Both the position numbers and the translations under genes were made by a program. Below are positions 10,682 through 22,839 of a DNA stretch of 64,000 nucleotides, in pieces; positions within the stretch are counted from its first letter, which is position 1, and every line of letters starts with the position of its first letter. This stretch comes from Sinonovacula constricta (taxonomy: Eukaryota > Mollusca > Bivalvia > Cardiida > Solecurtidae), in contig CM017563.1 of the NCBI GenBank assembly GCA_007844125.1, positions 21,588,688 to 21,652,687 on the forward strand, in the 5' to 3' direction. The notes under the pieces were generated by a model that saw only the letters and a list, made by a program, of their open reading frames with translations, did not search any database and was not told where the DNA came from.

Positions 10682-11904
10682 GTATGAATCGGAGGATAAT
10701 TGCCCAATTTTCAAAGTGAAAATACAGTTTATTATAAACAATTAAACCTCTCTAAAAGCACCTCTTAGAAGCAACAACCTCTTAGTAGCAAACTATCCAT
10801 CCTCTCTCTTAGTTTTCAGATTTTACTAATCTCTGATCAGCGACACCTCTAAGTAAAGACCAATGCAAAATGTCCCCAGATGCTCTGACAGGCGCGTTTC
10901 TGTCATTACACACTTTGCGCACATGCGTAACCTCCGTTCGAAAAATCGAAAATCTAAAAGTACTAAAAAACACTAAGAAAGTCCATACCTAACCCGGGTT
11001 AGGAATGATATATTTTATTTCCGTAGTTTCTATGTCATAAAATGTTTTACCACACCAATCAAGTTGAAAAGGTTTAAAATGATTAAACTTATACACGTCA
11101 TGATTTTAGTCGTTCATATTTTGCATTAAGTTCCTCGCATGTCGCATTTAACCTGTTATTCATTAGAAAAGAACCGAATATTGCTACAAAGGTTATTTCC
11201 CTTGTAATTGCGAGAAACGTAAAAAATGGCCTAGATACGAGCCTGTCTGAAATCCTCTGCAGAGTACAACCAGAGCACAACCTGGGGGACAACTTCTGAA
11301 ATGTTACACACCTACAGCCATGGATTATTGGTTCAGTAGAAGAACTAAGCCATTGTCAGTTTGACTGGTAACCAATTGTATGTCTAAAGCACGCCTGACT
11401 AATTGTTGCACATGTGTTCTTACAGAAAAAATGTTGATACTTGAATAAAATTAAATCTACTAAAGAGATGTAATTAATTTTCAAAGAAGCAAATATAATG
11501 TTATGGAAACTTATAAGTATTGTTTGATAATTAAACTTGGTGTCACTCAAAACCTCTGCACAGCAACACCTTTCAGCAGCATCGGTTTTCTGTGCAGGAT
11601 GTTGCTGTGGAGAGGTTGCGCTATATTTCGTTTGCGGCTATATGTTCATATACTTAATAAAAAAATCCCTTCTTATTTTAATTGGATTATTTAAAAAAAT
11701 ATGTTTGCACACTTTTATGTATTGCTGTTATCATTCCACAAGATATGAGTGCTTGACATGTTCTTATTTGTTTAGAAAGTGCTTTTGTTTTCTAAATATA
11801 TATACTATACTATAATATATTATATAATATGATATGGTATGTGCGTACATGTCTGAGTGATAAATTATTGAGTAGGAATTCTGGAAAAATGTGAAAAAGG
11901 ATAT
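10682..11904. other. Intronic, AT-rich
   Basis: Intron of the transporter gene. A short run of imperfect CCTCTNANAAGCA repeats lies at 10748-10790. Nothing else was recognised. Confidence 0.5.
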
Positions 11905-13250
11905 GTTTATGAGTGAGTGAGACACATAACTAAATGAGAATTACGAGAAAGGAAACGCCAGTTAATGTGTGAGTGGGACAAATAACTGAGGGAGAATTAT
12001 GAGAAAGGAAACACTAGTTAATGTGTGAGTGGGACAAATAACTGAGGGAAAATTATGAGAAAGGAAACACCAGGTAATGTGTGAGTGCGACAAATAACTG
12101 AGTGAGAATTATGAGAAAGGAAACACTAGTTAATGTGTGAGTGGGACAAATAACTGAGGGAGAATTATGAGAAAGGAAACACTAGTTAATGTTTGAGTGC
12201 GACAAATAACTGAGGGAGAATTATGAGAAAGGAAACACTAGTTAATGTGTGAGTGCGACAAATAACTGACAGAGAAATATAAGAAAATGAAACACCAGTT
12301 GATGTGTCAGTGGGACAAATAACTGAGTGAGAATTATGAGACAGGAAACACCAGTTAATGTTTGAGTGCGACAAATAACTGAGTAAGAATTATGAGAAAG
12401 GAAACACCAGTTGATGTGTCAGTTGGACAAATAACTGAGTGAGAATTATGAGACAGGAAACACCAGTTAATGTTTGAGTGCGACAAATAACTGAGTAAGA
12501 ATTATGAGAAAGGAAACACCAGTTGATGTGTCAGTGGGACAAATAACTGAGTAAGAATTATGAGAAAGGAAACACCAGTTAATATGTGAGTGGGACAAAT
12601 AACTGAGAGAGAATTATGAGAAAGGAAACACCAGTTAATGTGTGAGTGCGACAAATAACTGACTGAGAATTATGAAAAAGGAAACACCAGTTGATGTGTC
12701 AGTGGGACAAATAACTGAGTAAGAATTATGAGAAAGGAAACACCAGTTAATATGTGAGTGCGACAAATAACTGAGAGAGAATTATGAGAAAGGAAACTAG
12801 TTAATGTGTGAGTGCGACAAATAACTGACTGAGAATTATGAAAAAGGAAACACCAGTTAATGTGTTAGTGCGACAAATAACTGAGTGAGAATTATGAAAA
12901 AGGAAACACCAGTTAATGTGTTAGTGCGACAAATAACTGAATGAGAATTATGAGAAAGGAAACACCAGTTAATGTGTGAGTGCGACAAATAACTGACTGA
13001 GAATTATGAAAAAGGAAACACCAGTTAATGTGTTAGTGCGACAAATAACTGAGTGAGAATTATGAGAAAGGAAACACCAGTTAATGTGTTAGTGCGACAA
13101 ATAACTGAGTGAGAATTATGAGAAAGGAAACACCTGTTAATGTGTCAGTGGGACAAATAACTGAGTGAGAATTATGAGACAGGAAACACCAGTTAATGTT
13201 TGAGTGCGACAAATAATGGAGTGAGAATTATGAGAAAAGAAACACCAGTT
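11905..13250. repeat. 56-bp intronic minisatellite, about 24 copies
   Basis: Head-to-tail 56-bp units (core GAGAATTATGAGAAAGGAAA, then CACCAGTTAATGTGTGAGTG and CGACAAATAACTGA). Variants alternate in places: TGTCAGTGGGAC units and TTTGAGTGCGAC units form a repeated 112-bp dimer near 12300-12530. Decayed units trail to about 13440. The array sits wholly inside the last intron of the transporter gene. Confidence 0.95.
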
Positions 13251-13631
13251 AATATGGGATGCTTGAAAACTTGAAAAAAGTAACCCCCACCAGTTGATGT
13301 GCTTATGTGTGAACAGGACCTATACATTTAGTTAGAATTAAAAGGAATAAAACAAACGTTCAGGAAGTCTTTTGTGAGCACGATCAATGAATTATAAGAA
13401 AGGAAACAAGGGTTGGTGTGTTTTTGCACGAGTGGGGAAGGGGTGCATTTAAGTTTTGTTGAGCCATGGGAAGTGGGATTTTTCCACTTTATGTCAGTTC
13501 TGTGTCTTTGTTTGTATCCAGCTTCATGCGCGAATCGATGGTCAGGAACACAAGTATGAAAAATACACAGAAATAATAAAAATTGAATATAACAAGACAC
13601 AATGTATTTATGCTGTATTTTATGTTTACAG

Positions 13632-13793
13632 TGGCTGGGACTAATGCTCGTTTTGATACTAATCAACGTCGTCTACCTTACCTGCAGACGTCGGCGTCAA
13701 ACAACTGAAATCGAGCCGTTGTTACGGAAATACGCCCAAACGGGCACAGGATCTCCCAATGGCATGGACGCAACTTCATTCTCGCGAGAGTAA
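13632..13793 (+). CDS. SLC6/NSS transporter, terminal exon
   Basis: After acceptor TATGTTTACAG the exon reads WLGLMLVLILINVVYLTC, then a basic stop-transfer run RRRRQ and a cytoplasmic tail TEIEPLLRKYAQTGTG ending at TAA 13791-13793. Phase 0 joins it to the exon ending at 10681. The combined W-Y-E-F...LVQ|WLGLMLVLIL with an Arg cluster matches the end of TM12 and the C-terminus of the NSS fold (LeuT ends similarly in an Arg-rich stretch). The tail has an acidic-dileucine-like EIEPLL, a common endocytic sorting signal. That reading is inference. Confidence 0.75.
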   Translation, partial: WLGLMLVLILINVVYLTCRRRRQTTEIEPLLRKYAQTGTGSPNGMDATSFSRE

Positions 13794-13883
13794 TGTTCAT
13801 GATGTTACAATCCAATCGGAACACCTCGGATAATTCACTGAGGACGGAAAAACCAGAAGATTTCCGATTGGTTACACGCCTCA

Positions 13884-13889
13884 AATAAA
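13884..13889 (+). terminator. Polyadenylation signal AATAAA (transporter)
   Basis: A canonical hexamer lies about 90 bases after the stop codon. Further AATAAA-like runs occur near 14080, so the true site may be downstream. Confidence 0.45.
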
Positions 13890-14539
13890 TTGACGTCAAT
13901 CAATGCTTATATAGCCTAGCCAATCTGATACCTGTGTAAATAAGTTTGTTTTCTGTAAAACCCCCAGAACATTTTGGTTAATTACGTCATTGCCTCAGTG
14001 CCATTCGAAGCTTCTCAGAGGTGTGGACGAGATGTGCAGGGGTTTGGATATTTAACATGGTGGAAGTATATGCAAAGTAATAAAAAAATAATAAAAAAGT
14101 CGATTAATAATCTCAAACTTTAAAGTGAGGAAAAAAGAAAGATCATTAAAGTTACTAAACTTTGACACATGTTGATTTATTTCATATTAAAAAAAAATAT
14201 GTACATTGGTGAAATGTTTGTTATTTTTTCGGAATGGATACAAAACTATCTACATGTGCCTGGAGAAGCATGAGATTTTTAAAAAAATAAATAAATATAC
14301 CCATACATTATTGTAGTAAAAAAAATCTCACCAAGCTTTAGACAAAAAAGTGCATTCTTCATAGTATTCGTACAGAAAAAACGTATAAGTGAAATATCAT
14401 TTCTGTGAATTGCATGACTACCATTTTAACTTATAGCTTGGGCCCTGGAGCTAAAAAGCTGGTTGGTTTTAATATTTTTGTTACTGTTGCTCATTTATAT
14501 AAAAAAATCATTCTCTGGCTCTGTGTCTGTCTCTTTCTC
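13890..14539. other. Non-coding
   Basis: 3' flank of the transporter, with several A-rich runs and no gene. Confidence 0.5.
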
Positions 14540-14553
14540 CTGTCTCTTTCCTC

Positions 14554-14591
<38 letters not shown>

Positions 14592-14661
14592 CGTCTGTAT
14601 GTCTCTTTCTCCCTCTTTGTCTGTCCGTCTCCTCTCTGTCTGTCTGTCGCTCTCTCTGTCC

Positions 14662-14706
<45 letters not shown>
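14540..14706. repeat. (CTGT)n followed by (CT)n
   Basis: Imperfect CTGT tetranucleotides pass into a pure CT tract near 14667-14706. Open frames across it are artefacts. Confidence 0.95.
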
Positions 14707-14710
<4 letters not shown>

Positions 14711-15536
14711 AGTTAAATCCCCCCTTTCTCCCTCATAAAGAACGTGTTTGAATTATTGTTACAAATAATAAGTGTTAAATATTTTCTCATTTGTCCTGTG
14801 TCTCATATCGATAAGTTATATGAATTCTTTAATTATTAAAATAGCAACAGTATGCACGGTACAATTTTCTAATCTTATAATTCTATTCTTATGGTTTTAT
14901 ACTTTTAAGTATTAAAGAACTTAAGAGGTGTGATGCTGAAGTAATTACACAATTACTCAATAATAAGTTGTTAATTTATATAACACCATAGTAATAACGA
15001 ATCTGAGACGTCTCAGAGGAGAAATAATTAATTAATGTCCGCCTTTTCTTTGTTTATACAAGTTAACAATATATTTTCTGACTTGCACACAATATTTTAC
15101 ACTTCGATACCAAACTAGTCATGGAAAAAATATTGATAAACATTATGACGCACAAAAATCAAGGGACATTACTCGATACTACGGTTATACAATGGTTATA
15201 TTAGAGTTATACCCCCTATTTACCTGAATGCTCACAGAAACAACAGAGATGAATTAGTATTTATACACCGCTGGATGTAAAAGAATTCTTTTAGCAAACA
15301 TATGCATGGCAGAAGAAAAAATGTAAAACGCAAAAACAACAATCCACATAAAACAACAACAACAACAAAACTACAACAAACACGTGCGTTGAGATGCACA
15401 GACATCTAATCACTCAAGCATACGGCTTTCCAGGTTAATTGAATACGCATTTGAAACTGTGTTTTTATGTTAGAGAAAGCCAACTTAAAATGTAATTAAA
15501 ATAAAAAAAATACATTTTAAAAAAGTAACCTCCCCG
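14707..15536. other. Non-coding, AT-rich
   Basis: No exon or clear repeat recognised apart from a short CAA run near 15355. Confidence 0.5.
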
Positions 15537-16570
15537 CAGGGATGGATCCAGGGAGGGGGGTGGGGCGCGGGTGATGCATCCCGCCACCAACCAGGTAAAA
15601 GAGTAGAGTTTTGGAAACACAGATATGTAAGCTTGAACATAACAATATAAAATATGTGATACAGGGATGTATCCAGGGGCCCGGGGTGCTTCCCACTACA
15701 GCCAGGTAAAAGCGCGAAATTGTGAAATTGCAACTGAGTTTAGTGAGTACTTTCAGAATCTAGTAAACAAGGTTCTGATTGGCTGAATGAAAGGTCACCA
15801 AAAGATGAGCCGTAATGCGTCGGTATTAGTTCCTATCGTACAGGGATGTATCTAAGGGGGTGGGGATTGGGTGGGAGGGTAAGCATCCCCCACCACCGAC
15901 CTGGTAACAGTGTAGAGTTTTGAAAAAACATACATGTAAGCTTAAAAATACTAAGCTTTGAAAGAAAATGTTGTCTGTTACGCGCTTATGTCGAAGTTAG
16001 GGACTATAACTGTGTATGTATATCCAGTATTTCATGTTTATATTTATGCCTTCTTTCAAATTGTATGAAGGTAATTTCAACTTAGAAGCCATGCAGTCTT
16101 TGTAGGTAACTTCGCCTTGTAATAGTGTTACATCTTTGTATGTAACTTATTGTATGTAGGTAACTTCGCCTTGTAATAATGTTACATCTTTGTATGTAAC
16201 TTATTGCATGTAGGTAACTCCGCCTTGTAATAATGTTACATCTTTGTTTGTAACTTATTGTATGTAGGTAACTCCGCCTTGTAATAATGTTACATCTTTG
16301 TATGTAACTTAATGAATGTAAGAAACTTCAACTTGTATTCCTTCAAATCTTGTTATAAAAGTGTGGATTATTATTATTGTATCAGTTTATAATAACATAA
16401 ATGGCATTGAGTTTAAGTGACATAAGAGTACTGTAGACATTTATTTCTACCGCATTAGTAGGTTATGATACCTGATTCTCGAATACTGCGATAAAGAGTT
16501 GAATGGATCTTGACTTATCAGCCCCCACCCCCGCGCCCACGAACAAGAACATCTTCTGGATCCGCCCCTG
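15537..16570. mobile_element. Composite hAT-like MITE with three stacked left ends
   Basis: CAGGGATGGATCCAGG at 15537, CAGGGATGTATCCAGG at 15662 and CAGGGATGTATCTAAGG at 15841 are three copies of the same end, each followed by a CCAGGTAA or CCTGGTAA block. The single opposite end, CTGGATCCGCCCCTG, finishes at 16570. The 8-mers outside the outermost pair, CCTCCCCG and CCTCCCAC, agree at 6 of 8 positions. The body is the reverse of the element at 9337-9707 (GTTGAATGGATCTTGA, GTTAGGGACTATAACTGTG, CATACATGTAAGCTT). It looks like nested insertion or end duplication within one family. Confidence 0.75.
16101..16320. repeat. 54-bp tandem repeat inside the MITE, four copies
   Basis: Units begin TGTAGGTAACTTCGCCTTG at about 16101, 16155, 16210 and 16264, each with a GTTACATCTTTGTATGTAAC near-palindrome. 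The array is absent from the related element at 9337, so it arose after the copies separated. Confidence 0.9.
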
Positions 16571-16996
16571 CCTCCCACAGCAGGTTTTTTTTATTGTCAT
16601 TGAATAATTGACGTTTCAAATGAAACTATGAAAACTGTCATTTTGTTTGTAATATATAAATCTATTTAATGTTTATTTGATGTGATAAAAAATGTCTGTT
16701 AAAGTATTTAGAACGTAAAATATTTTGAATGGGTGAGCAAAGCTATTTCCGGTTGTAGAATTATCATCGAAATGACAGTTACTTCCCTTGTTTCAAAAAA
16801 TTCCGCCATTTGTAGGGACTTTGAATGATGCCTATTCTTACCGTACTTTTTTGAAATAGAAGAGATGTAAGTTTATTTAATTATATTAATTTATGCATTT
16901 TGATTGTATTGCCATTAGCTTCAACTTCTCCAGCTATAAATAGAGGAATAAAGCATATAAAGTTATGCCAGACGTTATAAAGATTTACAGGATTAC

Positions 16997-17920
16997 AGTC
17001 AAAACGTAACCAAACTAAAACGTACCCATGCATGTCTGGTCAAAACGTAACCGAACTAAAACGTACCCATGCATTTCTGGTCTAAACGTAACCGAACTAA
17101 AACGTACCCATGCATGTCTGGTCAAAACGTAACCGAACTAAAACATACCCATGCCTGTCTGGTCAAAACGAAACCGAACTAAAACATACCCATACATGTC
17201 TGGTCAAAACGTAACCGAACTAAAACATACCCATACATGTCTGGTCAAAACGTAACCGAACTAAAACATACCCATGCATGTCTGGTCAAAACGCACCCGA
17301 ACTAAAACATACCCATACATGTCTGGTCAAAACGAAACCGAACTAAAACATACCCATACATGTTTGGTCAAAAAGTAACCGAACTAAAACGTACCCATAC
17401 ATGTCTGGTCAAAACGTAACCTAACTAAAACATACCCATACATGTTTGGTCAAAACGTAACCAAACTAAAACATACCCATTCATTTCTGGTCAAAATGTA
17501 ATTGAACTAAAACATACCTATATATTTCTGCCCAAAACTTATCAAAGCTGAAACATACGCATACATTTCTTGTCAAAACGTACCCATACATTTCTGCCCA
17601 AAACTTGCCAAAGCTGAAATGTACCCATACATTTCTTGTCAAAACATACCAAAAGTAAAACATACCAATACATTTCTGGTCAAAACGTACCCAAACTGAA
17701 ATATACCTATACATTTCTGACCAAAACTTACCCAAACTAAAACGTACTCATACTTTTCTGGTCGAAAAGTACCCAAGCTAAAACGTGCCAATACATTTCT
17801 TGTCAAAACCTACCAAAAGTAAAACGTACCCATACATTTCTAGTCTAAACATACCCAAACTAAATCATACTCATAAATGTCTGGTCAAAACGTACCTAAA
17901 CTAAAACTAGTCTTAAACAT
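16997..17920. repeat. 41-bp minisatellite, about 22 copies
   Basis: Core unit CATGCATGTCTGGTCAAAAC followed by GTAACCGAACTAAAACGTACC. It is homogeneous on the left and increasingly diverged past 17500. The open frame on the minus strand at 17481-17735 is repeat translation. Confidence 0.95.
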
Positions 17921-18222
17921 TGGTGAAAACATACCAAAGTAGAAGTCGCAATGTACCCATGTATATTACAATGATCAAGTGTTAAGTAATATTACTCTCC
18001 TCACGTATGTTAATGGTAATACTCTCTATTCTCATTCTTCATTGTATTTGGCACATATGACCTGTCATGTGTTGGGTATGCCGTAAAACCCCAAACATAA
18101 ATATATACAAGATAACTCTCTCAGTCTTTGTGTGCTTATATTTGGTCATTGTCTTCTTGATATTGTGCATTTAATTTATTTATATTTTATGCAAACTAAA
18201 CATGTGTTGAGAGTGCAGTTCA

Positions 18223-18253
<31 letters not shown>

Positions 18254-19369
18254 AAATATCATGTAGGCAAAAGGGTGTGAAATTGAAGAGGTGTGAAAAT
18301 GTGTTGGTCAAAAATTGACAAGTAAGTAAAAAGCATTTTACAAACTGCTGTAGTCATTGATGAGTATTAATGGGATTGAAAGATAAGAAGAGACTGTAAC
18401 CATATTATTATTGCTCGGTTTTAAGGACTACGTACAAGGAAAAAAAGCAACGGCAAAATCAATTGATATTTTTTATTTTCTAAATAACATATATATTTTA
18501 AAACACATGGACTGCTTACAAACACCAGCAATTAATTAAAGAAATAAGACCCATCTTAATGTGATTATGTTAAAGTTCTTTGATCATTATGTTAACTTAT
18601 TCTCAGTGTGGTGTTTATCAAATATAAACAAAAAAACATAAATAAAAAAGTGAGGGTAAGTTTTGACCTGCTCCCAGATTTACACTTGCTGTTTACGCAT
18701 ACATGTGTTATGTTATTAAAAATGATTGTTATTGTTTATACAAGTTGTTGTAAATTAATAACTGAACCTTCTTTGCATATTTTCTCAAGAGTAGTTTAAA
18801 TGAACTCTACAATAGTAAACAAGCCCCTTACATTTATTGATTTCCTGAAACCAGAGTTTTCATTATGAGACAGTAGGCGACCAAATTGATTGCTTCAAAT
18901 CGTTTTCTGGCCAGCTCAAATTACATAAGTTGTCAAAATATTTGATTCATAATTACCAGGTATTTCCATCATATAAAATTAGAACATAAAAAAAACCAAC
19001 AACAACAGCTATTATTAGATTACTGAATAGCTTACATGTAGGTGCTCGGCTTTCGGAGTTTATCGTATTGCGTTCAGATATCACCGTTAAACATCGAAGA
19101 GAAGAGATAGATCAGGTGTATTTTCCGATGGCAGAGATTTTACACAGTCTATTTATAGTGTTTGCAAGAAATAAATTGAGGGGGATGTTTAGAAAAGGGT
19201 AGGAAAATATGCTAGCTATAAACACAATAATTACCATGGAACAGAAAATGATCGATCGGGAGATCATTGATCTAGTAATGCAATTCTGAAAATATGCATA
19301 TACATTCCTTGGAATCAACGAATAACAATGTCAGCATAGTCTGTCATTTTGTCACATTTCTTTTTTCAG
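17921..19369. other. Non-coding; poly(T) at 18222-18249
   Basis: AT-rich spacer with a 28-base T run, possibly the reversed A-tail of a decayed retroelement. No exon recognised. Confidence 0.5.
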
Positions 19370-19493
19370 GCCGCGTATGCCTGATTCTCTTTGGAATCGT
19401 ACAAGACAGGGAGAGGGTGCGGTGGCTTGCCTCACGTCCCCGCTAGCATCGCTTTGCGCGTTCATCGCACACTTGGTCTGGCCTAATCATTAG
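19370..19493 (+). CDS. Possible orphan exon
   Basis: A strong acceptor (TTTCTTTTTTCAG) is followed by 40 open codons and TAG (19491-19493), in a patch clearly richer in C+G than its surroundings. The frame gives PRMPDSLWNRTRQGEG, then hydrophobic ASLCAFIAHLVW. No family was recognised and no partner exon found. It may be a repeat fragment or 5' leader of the zinc-finger locus downstream. Confidence 0.2.
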
Positions 19494-20357
19494 TAAATTG
19501 GGCCTGCTCGAAATATATGTAGTGAAAAAACTACCTGAAACCATTAAAACCATCAAATCCTAAATGGTTGACATTTTTTCTTTTGGTGTAATTTGTCTGC
19601 TAAAACAGAATGTAAAAATCAAAGCAACAAAACTGTCATATTTTATTGTGCAGGTTTAAGCAAAATCCATGCTTTGTGTCATTCTTGTTGTGATGCATGA
19701 GAGTTTCTCTTATATTTCCCTTACATTGTTATGAGTGTAGAACAAAATCCACCCCAGTCAAAATCCCTCCCATTAATTTTTCAAAGCAGACAAAATCCCT
19801 TCTGTGTTTTTTATAAAAATAAATTATATCTTCAAAAATCGATTTTGTCTGTCTTGAAAAAAATGAGGGATTTTATCTTCCTATGTAAAATAAAGAAGAA
19901 CTTTAGTTCAGGAGGACTTTGGCCTGTCCCCCATTATAACTTAAATAAAATGTGTCAACTACAACATTTTGTATTTTCCTGTTTCTTTCTTTTTCAGAAG
20001 TCTCCTACTATGACATGTCTGTGTGAATCTACCGTGATGTGGATGCTGAGCTTAAGGAATGAAAAAAGCTAACAAAGTTAATGACAACAAAGTTAATTAG
20101 CAATAATTAACTAATAATCAGTAAATTAATTAATAATTAGTTAATTTTCAGGTTGCCATAGTGTAAGGAAACATTTCTGATGAATAAGTTCACCAAATTA
20201 GGTGTGACAAACGAATGTGTGACAATTCAACAAAAAATAATTCTATGAACATATATGCTTAAAGTGCTAATCTAAGTTGATAAGCAGGCACGGCCAAATA
20301 CATACAGTTAAAAAATTCAGAACAGTGGAATATCTTCCACAATTTACCCGGTAGAAA

Positions 20358-21371
20358 ATGGAAGATGACAAGGATTCAAGTATGAAAGATGAAATGTCAG
20401 TTGTAAGTGATACCAGTTTGAAAAATGGTGAGGAAAACAAACCTTGTGAAAAAAGCATCAATGTAACCTTTGTCTTCTCACGTTTGCCACCAACTCAAGC
20501 CTTACCAACCACTCTAGGACACATACTGGTGAAAAACCCTATCATTGTGAAATGTGTGATTTCTCTTGCTCTATAAGTAGTAGTTTAGCTCGGCATAAGC
20601 GTCGACATACAGGCGAAAAACCTTATGCCTGTCACATTTGTGATTTTACCTGCTCTAATAATAATAGTTTGGTTCGGCATGTTCGGCGTCACACAGGTGA
20701 AAAGCCATATAGTTGTGAACAATGTAGCTTCACATGTGCCGATAGCAGCAGTTTGTCCCGTCATCGACGCACGCACACAGGCCTCAAGCCTTACAAGTGT
20801 GAGTATTGTGATTTTGCCTGCAGTATTAAAAGCAGTTTAATGAATCACATCCGGAGACACTCGGGCTTTAAGCCATGTGTCTGTGAGTTCTGCGAGTTTG
20901 CCTGTGCAGATCACAATAGCATGATCCGACACAGACGCACACATACAGGAGAAAAACCGTACACTTGCGAAATCTGTGAAGTATCCTTCAATGATTGTAG
21001 CACTCTTTCCAAACATCTAAAGCGACACACTGGTGAGAAGCCTTACAAGTGTGATGTTTGTGGATTTTCCTGCTCAGACTGTAGTAGTATGACGCGTCAC
21101 AAGAGAACGCACACCGGTGAGAAGCCATACAGGTGTGATCTCTGTGAGTTCTCGTGTTCTAATAACTCCAGTCTTGTGCGGCATGGAAAAAAGACATATC
21201 GCAGAGTCCTTCGCACTTGCTTTAAATGGTGAAATGCAGCTAGTGAATGGAGAGGATGAAATAAATGGACTGGACCTTAGTCAATTTGATTTGGCAATGG
21301 AAAGTAAAGAAGACAAGCAAGAATCAAATGACAGTGTAACATCTGATTCTCCCAAATTAGAACAGAGTTGA
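20358..21371 (+). pseudogene. C2H2 zinc-finger gene with two frameshifts (nine fingers)
   Basis: ATG 20358 opens an acidic/Ser-rich N-terminus (MEDDKDSSMKDEMSVV) that runs to 20454. The reading frame then shifts at a six-A run (20449-20454), and one more A would restore it. From 20462 nine C2H2 fingers follow with TGEKPY-type linkers, the first CNLCLLTFATNSSLTNH, most with C-x2-C and H-x3-H and a recurring CDF-x-CS pattern. The ninth finger loses its second His to another shift near 21182-21187. In the other frame the His and an acidic tail follow (RHIAES, then LNGEMQLVNGEDEINGLDLS) to a TGA at 21371. Tandem fingers of this type bind DNA and act in the nucleus. The gene is a single exon as seen. 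Both lesions are small and the fingers otherwise intact, so recent decay or assembly errors in a live gene are equally possible. No KRAB or BTB domain is present. Confidence 0.85.
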
Positions 21372-21482
21372 TGGTTACTCAATGGAAATAGCAGTGGTTA
21401 TTTTACATAGTCCATCAACTAGCCTTCTTGAAAATGTTTAAGGCCTGTGTCAGATATGGTTTTATTAGTAGCGCTGTATGAC

Positions 21483-21488
21483 AATAAA
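21483..21488 (+). terminator. Polyadenylation signal AATAAA (zinc-finger locus)
   Basis: Hexamer about 110 bases after the stop. A second AATAAA lies at 21673-21678. Confidence 0.45.
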
Positions 21489-21947
21489 CAAATAATTTAT
21501 ATGTAAATGAAGTACAATAACCTGATAATGCATTAAATTATAATATGAATTGTTGGAATAATTTATCGAGACATTTGTGTTGATGACTATAACAATGATG
21601 TCCGTTAAACTGGTAAAATGACTTCAAAATATCAGTCAACATTGTGTAACACTGTCTTTCAGTCTATGTTGAAATAAAACATATTTTGCACAGGCACTTT
21701 GAAGTTATTTTTTGGCGATTACTGTGTTGATTTTCTCAAGTAAGAATGTTTTCCCTAACTTTTTTTATAATCTTAATAAAAAACAATATTTGTGTTTGTA
21801 AAACATGCTGTATAACTCTGTACAGCAAAGACAAATAGTTTATCATGTACTGGAGGTTCATTTATTTTGTTGTACACTTGGTGTTTTAATAAAAATATTT
21901 TGTTTTGGTCTGAAAACTTTAGATTACATGAACAATTTAGCCACACC

Positions 21948-22262
21948 GGACCTGGTAGCACAATAGGTAGAGCGTCGGCTCCATGTATGGGAGTACCTGG
22001 GTTCGATCCAGGGCCGCGACATACCAACGTCGTTAAAAATGGTAGTGGTACAGCTCCCGTGCTAATGCTCAGGCAAATATAAGGGTAGTTCCACGACTGG
22101 TTGGCCTGGTGTCGGGATAATGTGACTGGGTGTGGTATCATGCCTTGTATTCACGGCATGCTATACACAGTTAAGGCAGCACTATGTCTGCTTCAAGTGG
22201 ACACTGTCTCCAGATAACTGTAATACTGTTGGTGGACTATAAACCCAATAAACATAAACAAT
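21948..22262 (+). mobile_element. tRNA-derived SINE, full length
   Basis: The head GGTAGCACAATAGGTAGAGC with GGGTTCGATCCAGGG supplies A- and B-box promoter elements. The body contains GTTAAAAATGGTAGTGGTA and GGCATGCTATACACAG. The tail is GACACTGTCTCCAGATAACTG, ending GGTGGACTATAAACCC and AATAAACATAAACAATAA. It is the best-preserved copy of the family also at 8670-8985 (-) and 51050-51270 (+). It encodes no protein and would need a LINE for movement. Confidence 0.85.
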
Positions 22263-22839
22263 AATTTAGCAATGAGTATGGAATTTGTCTGCACTTTTTG
22301 TGCAAGGCAGACAAAGATGAAAAGGTTAACATACAGGTAAATGCAAACAATATATATAACTCACTAATCAAAATGAAAAAAAAAAACAACAAAAAAACAC
22401 AACAACACAGAACCCACATGAATACAACTACAAGGTACAAAAGAAAATGAGAAAATTAACTCATTAAAAATGGCTTAATATAAACAGATGCTTAACATTA
22501 ACAGATGATAATTGCATTGATGATGTTAGTGGTGTTGGTGATGACGATGATGATTGGCGGTATGATGATGATAGTCGATGTCAATAATGATTATTTAGTG
22601 CATACTAACATCAGTGTACCGGTTAAACAATCAACAACTGTTTAATTAAATATAGCCATAAGGACGCTATTTCAAACACATCTCTTAATCAAATTTCTGG
22701 CGTTACTTGTAAAGGTCCAAGAGAGACAACTGTTTATCATTTAAATTAAGTAGGGCACTGGGTTACATCCCTTGCTTAATAGATATAGTTTAGAACACTG
22801 CTTCATTGGTGACTGAGTGCCAGAATTGAACGAATTAGA
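22263..22839. other. Non-coding; short GAT-rich tract near 22530
   Basis: No exon seen. A-rich runs lie at 22375-22400 and an imperfect GATGAT stretch at 22505-22570. Confidence 0.5.

Noticed and set aside
17481..17735. 84-codon frame with WSEMY-like repeats
   Set aside because: Reading of the 41-bp minisatellite; no start context or splice support.
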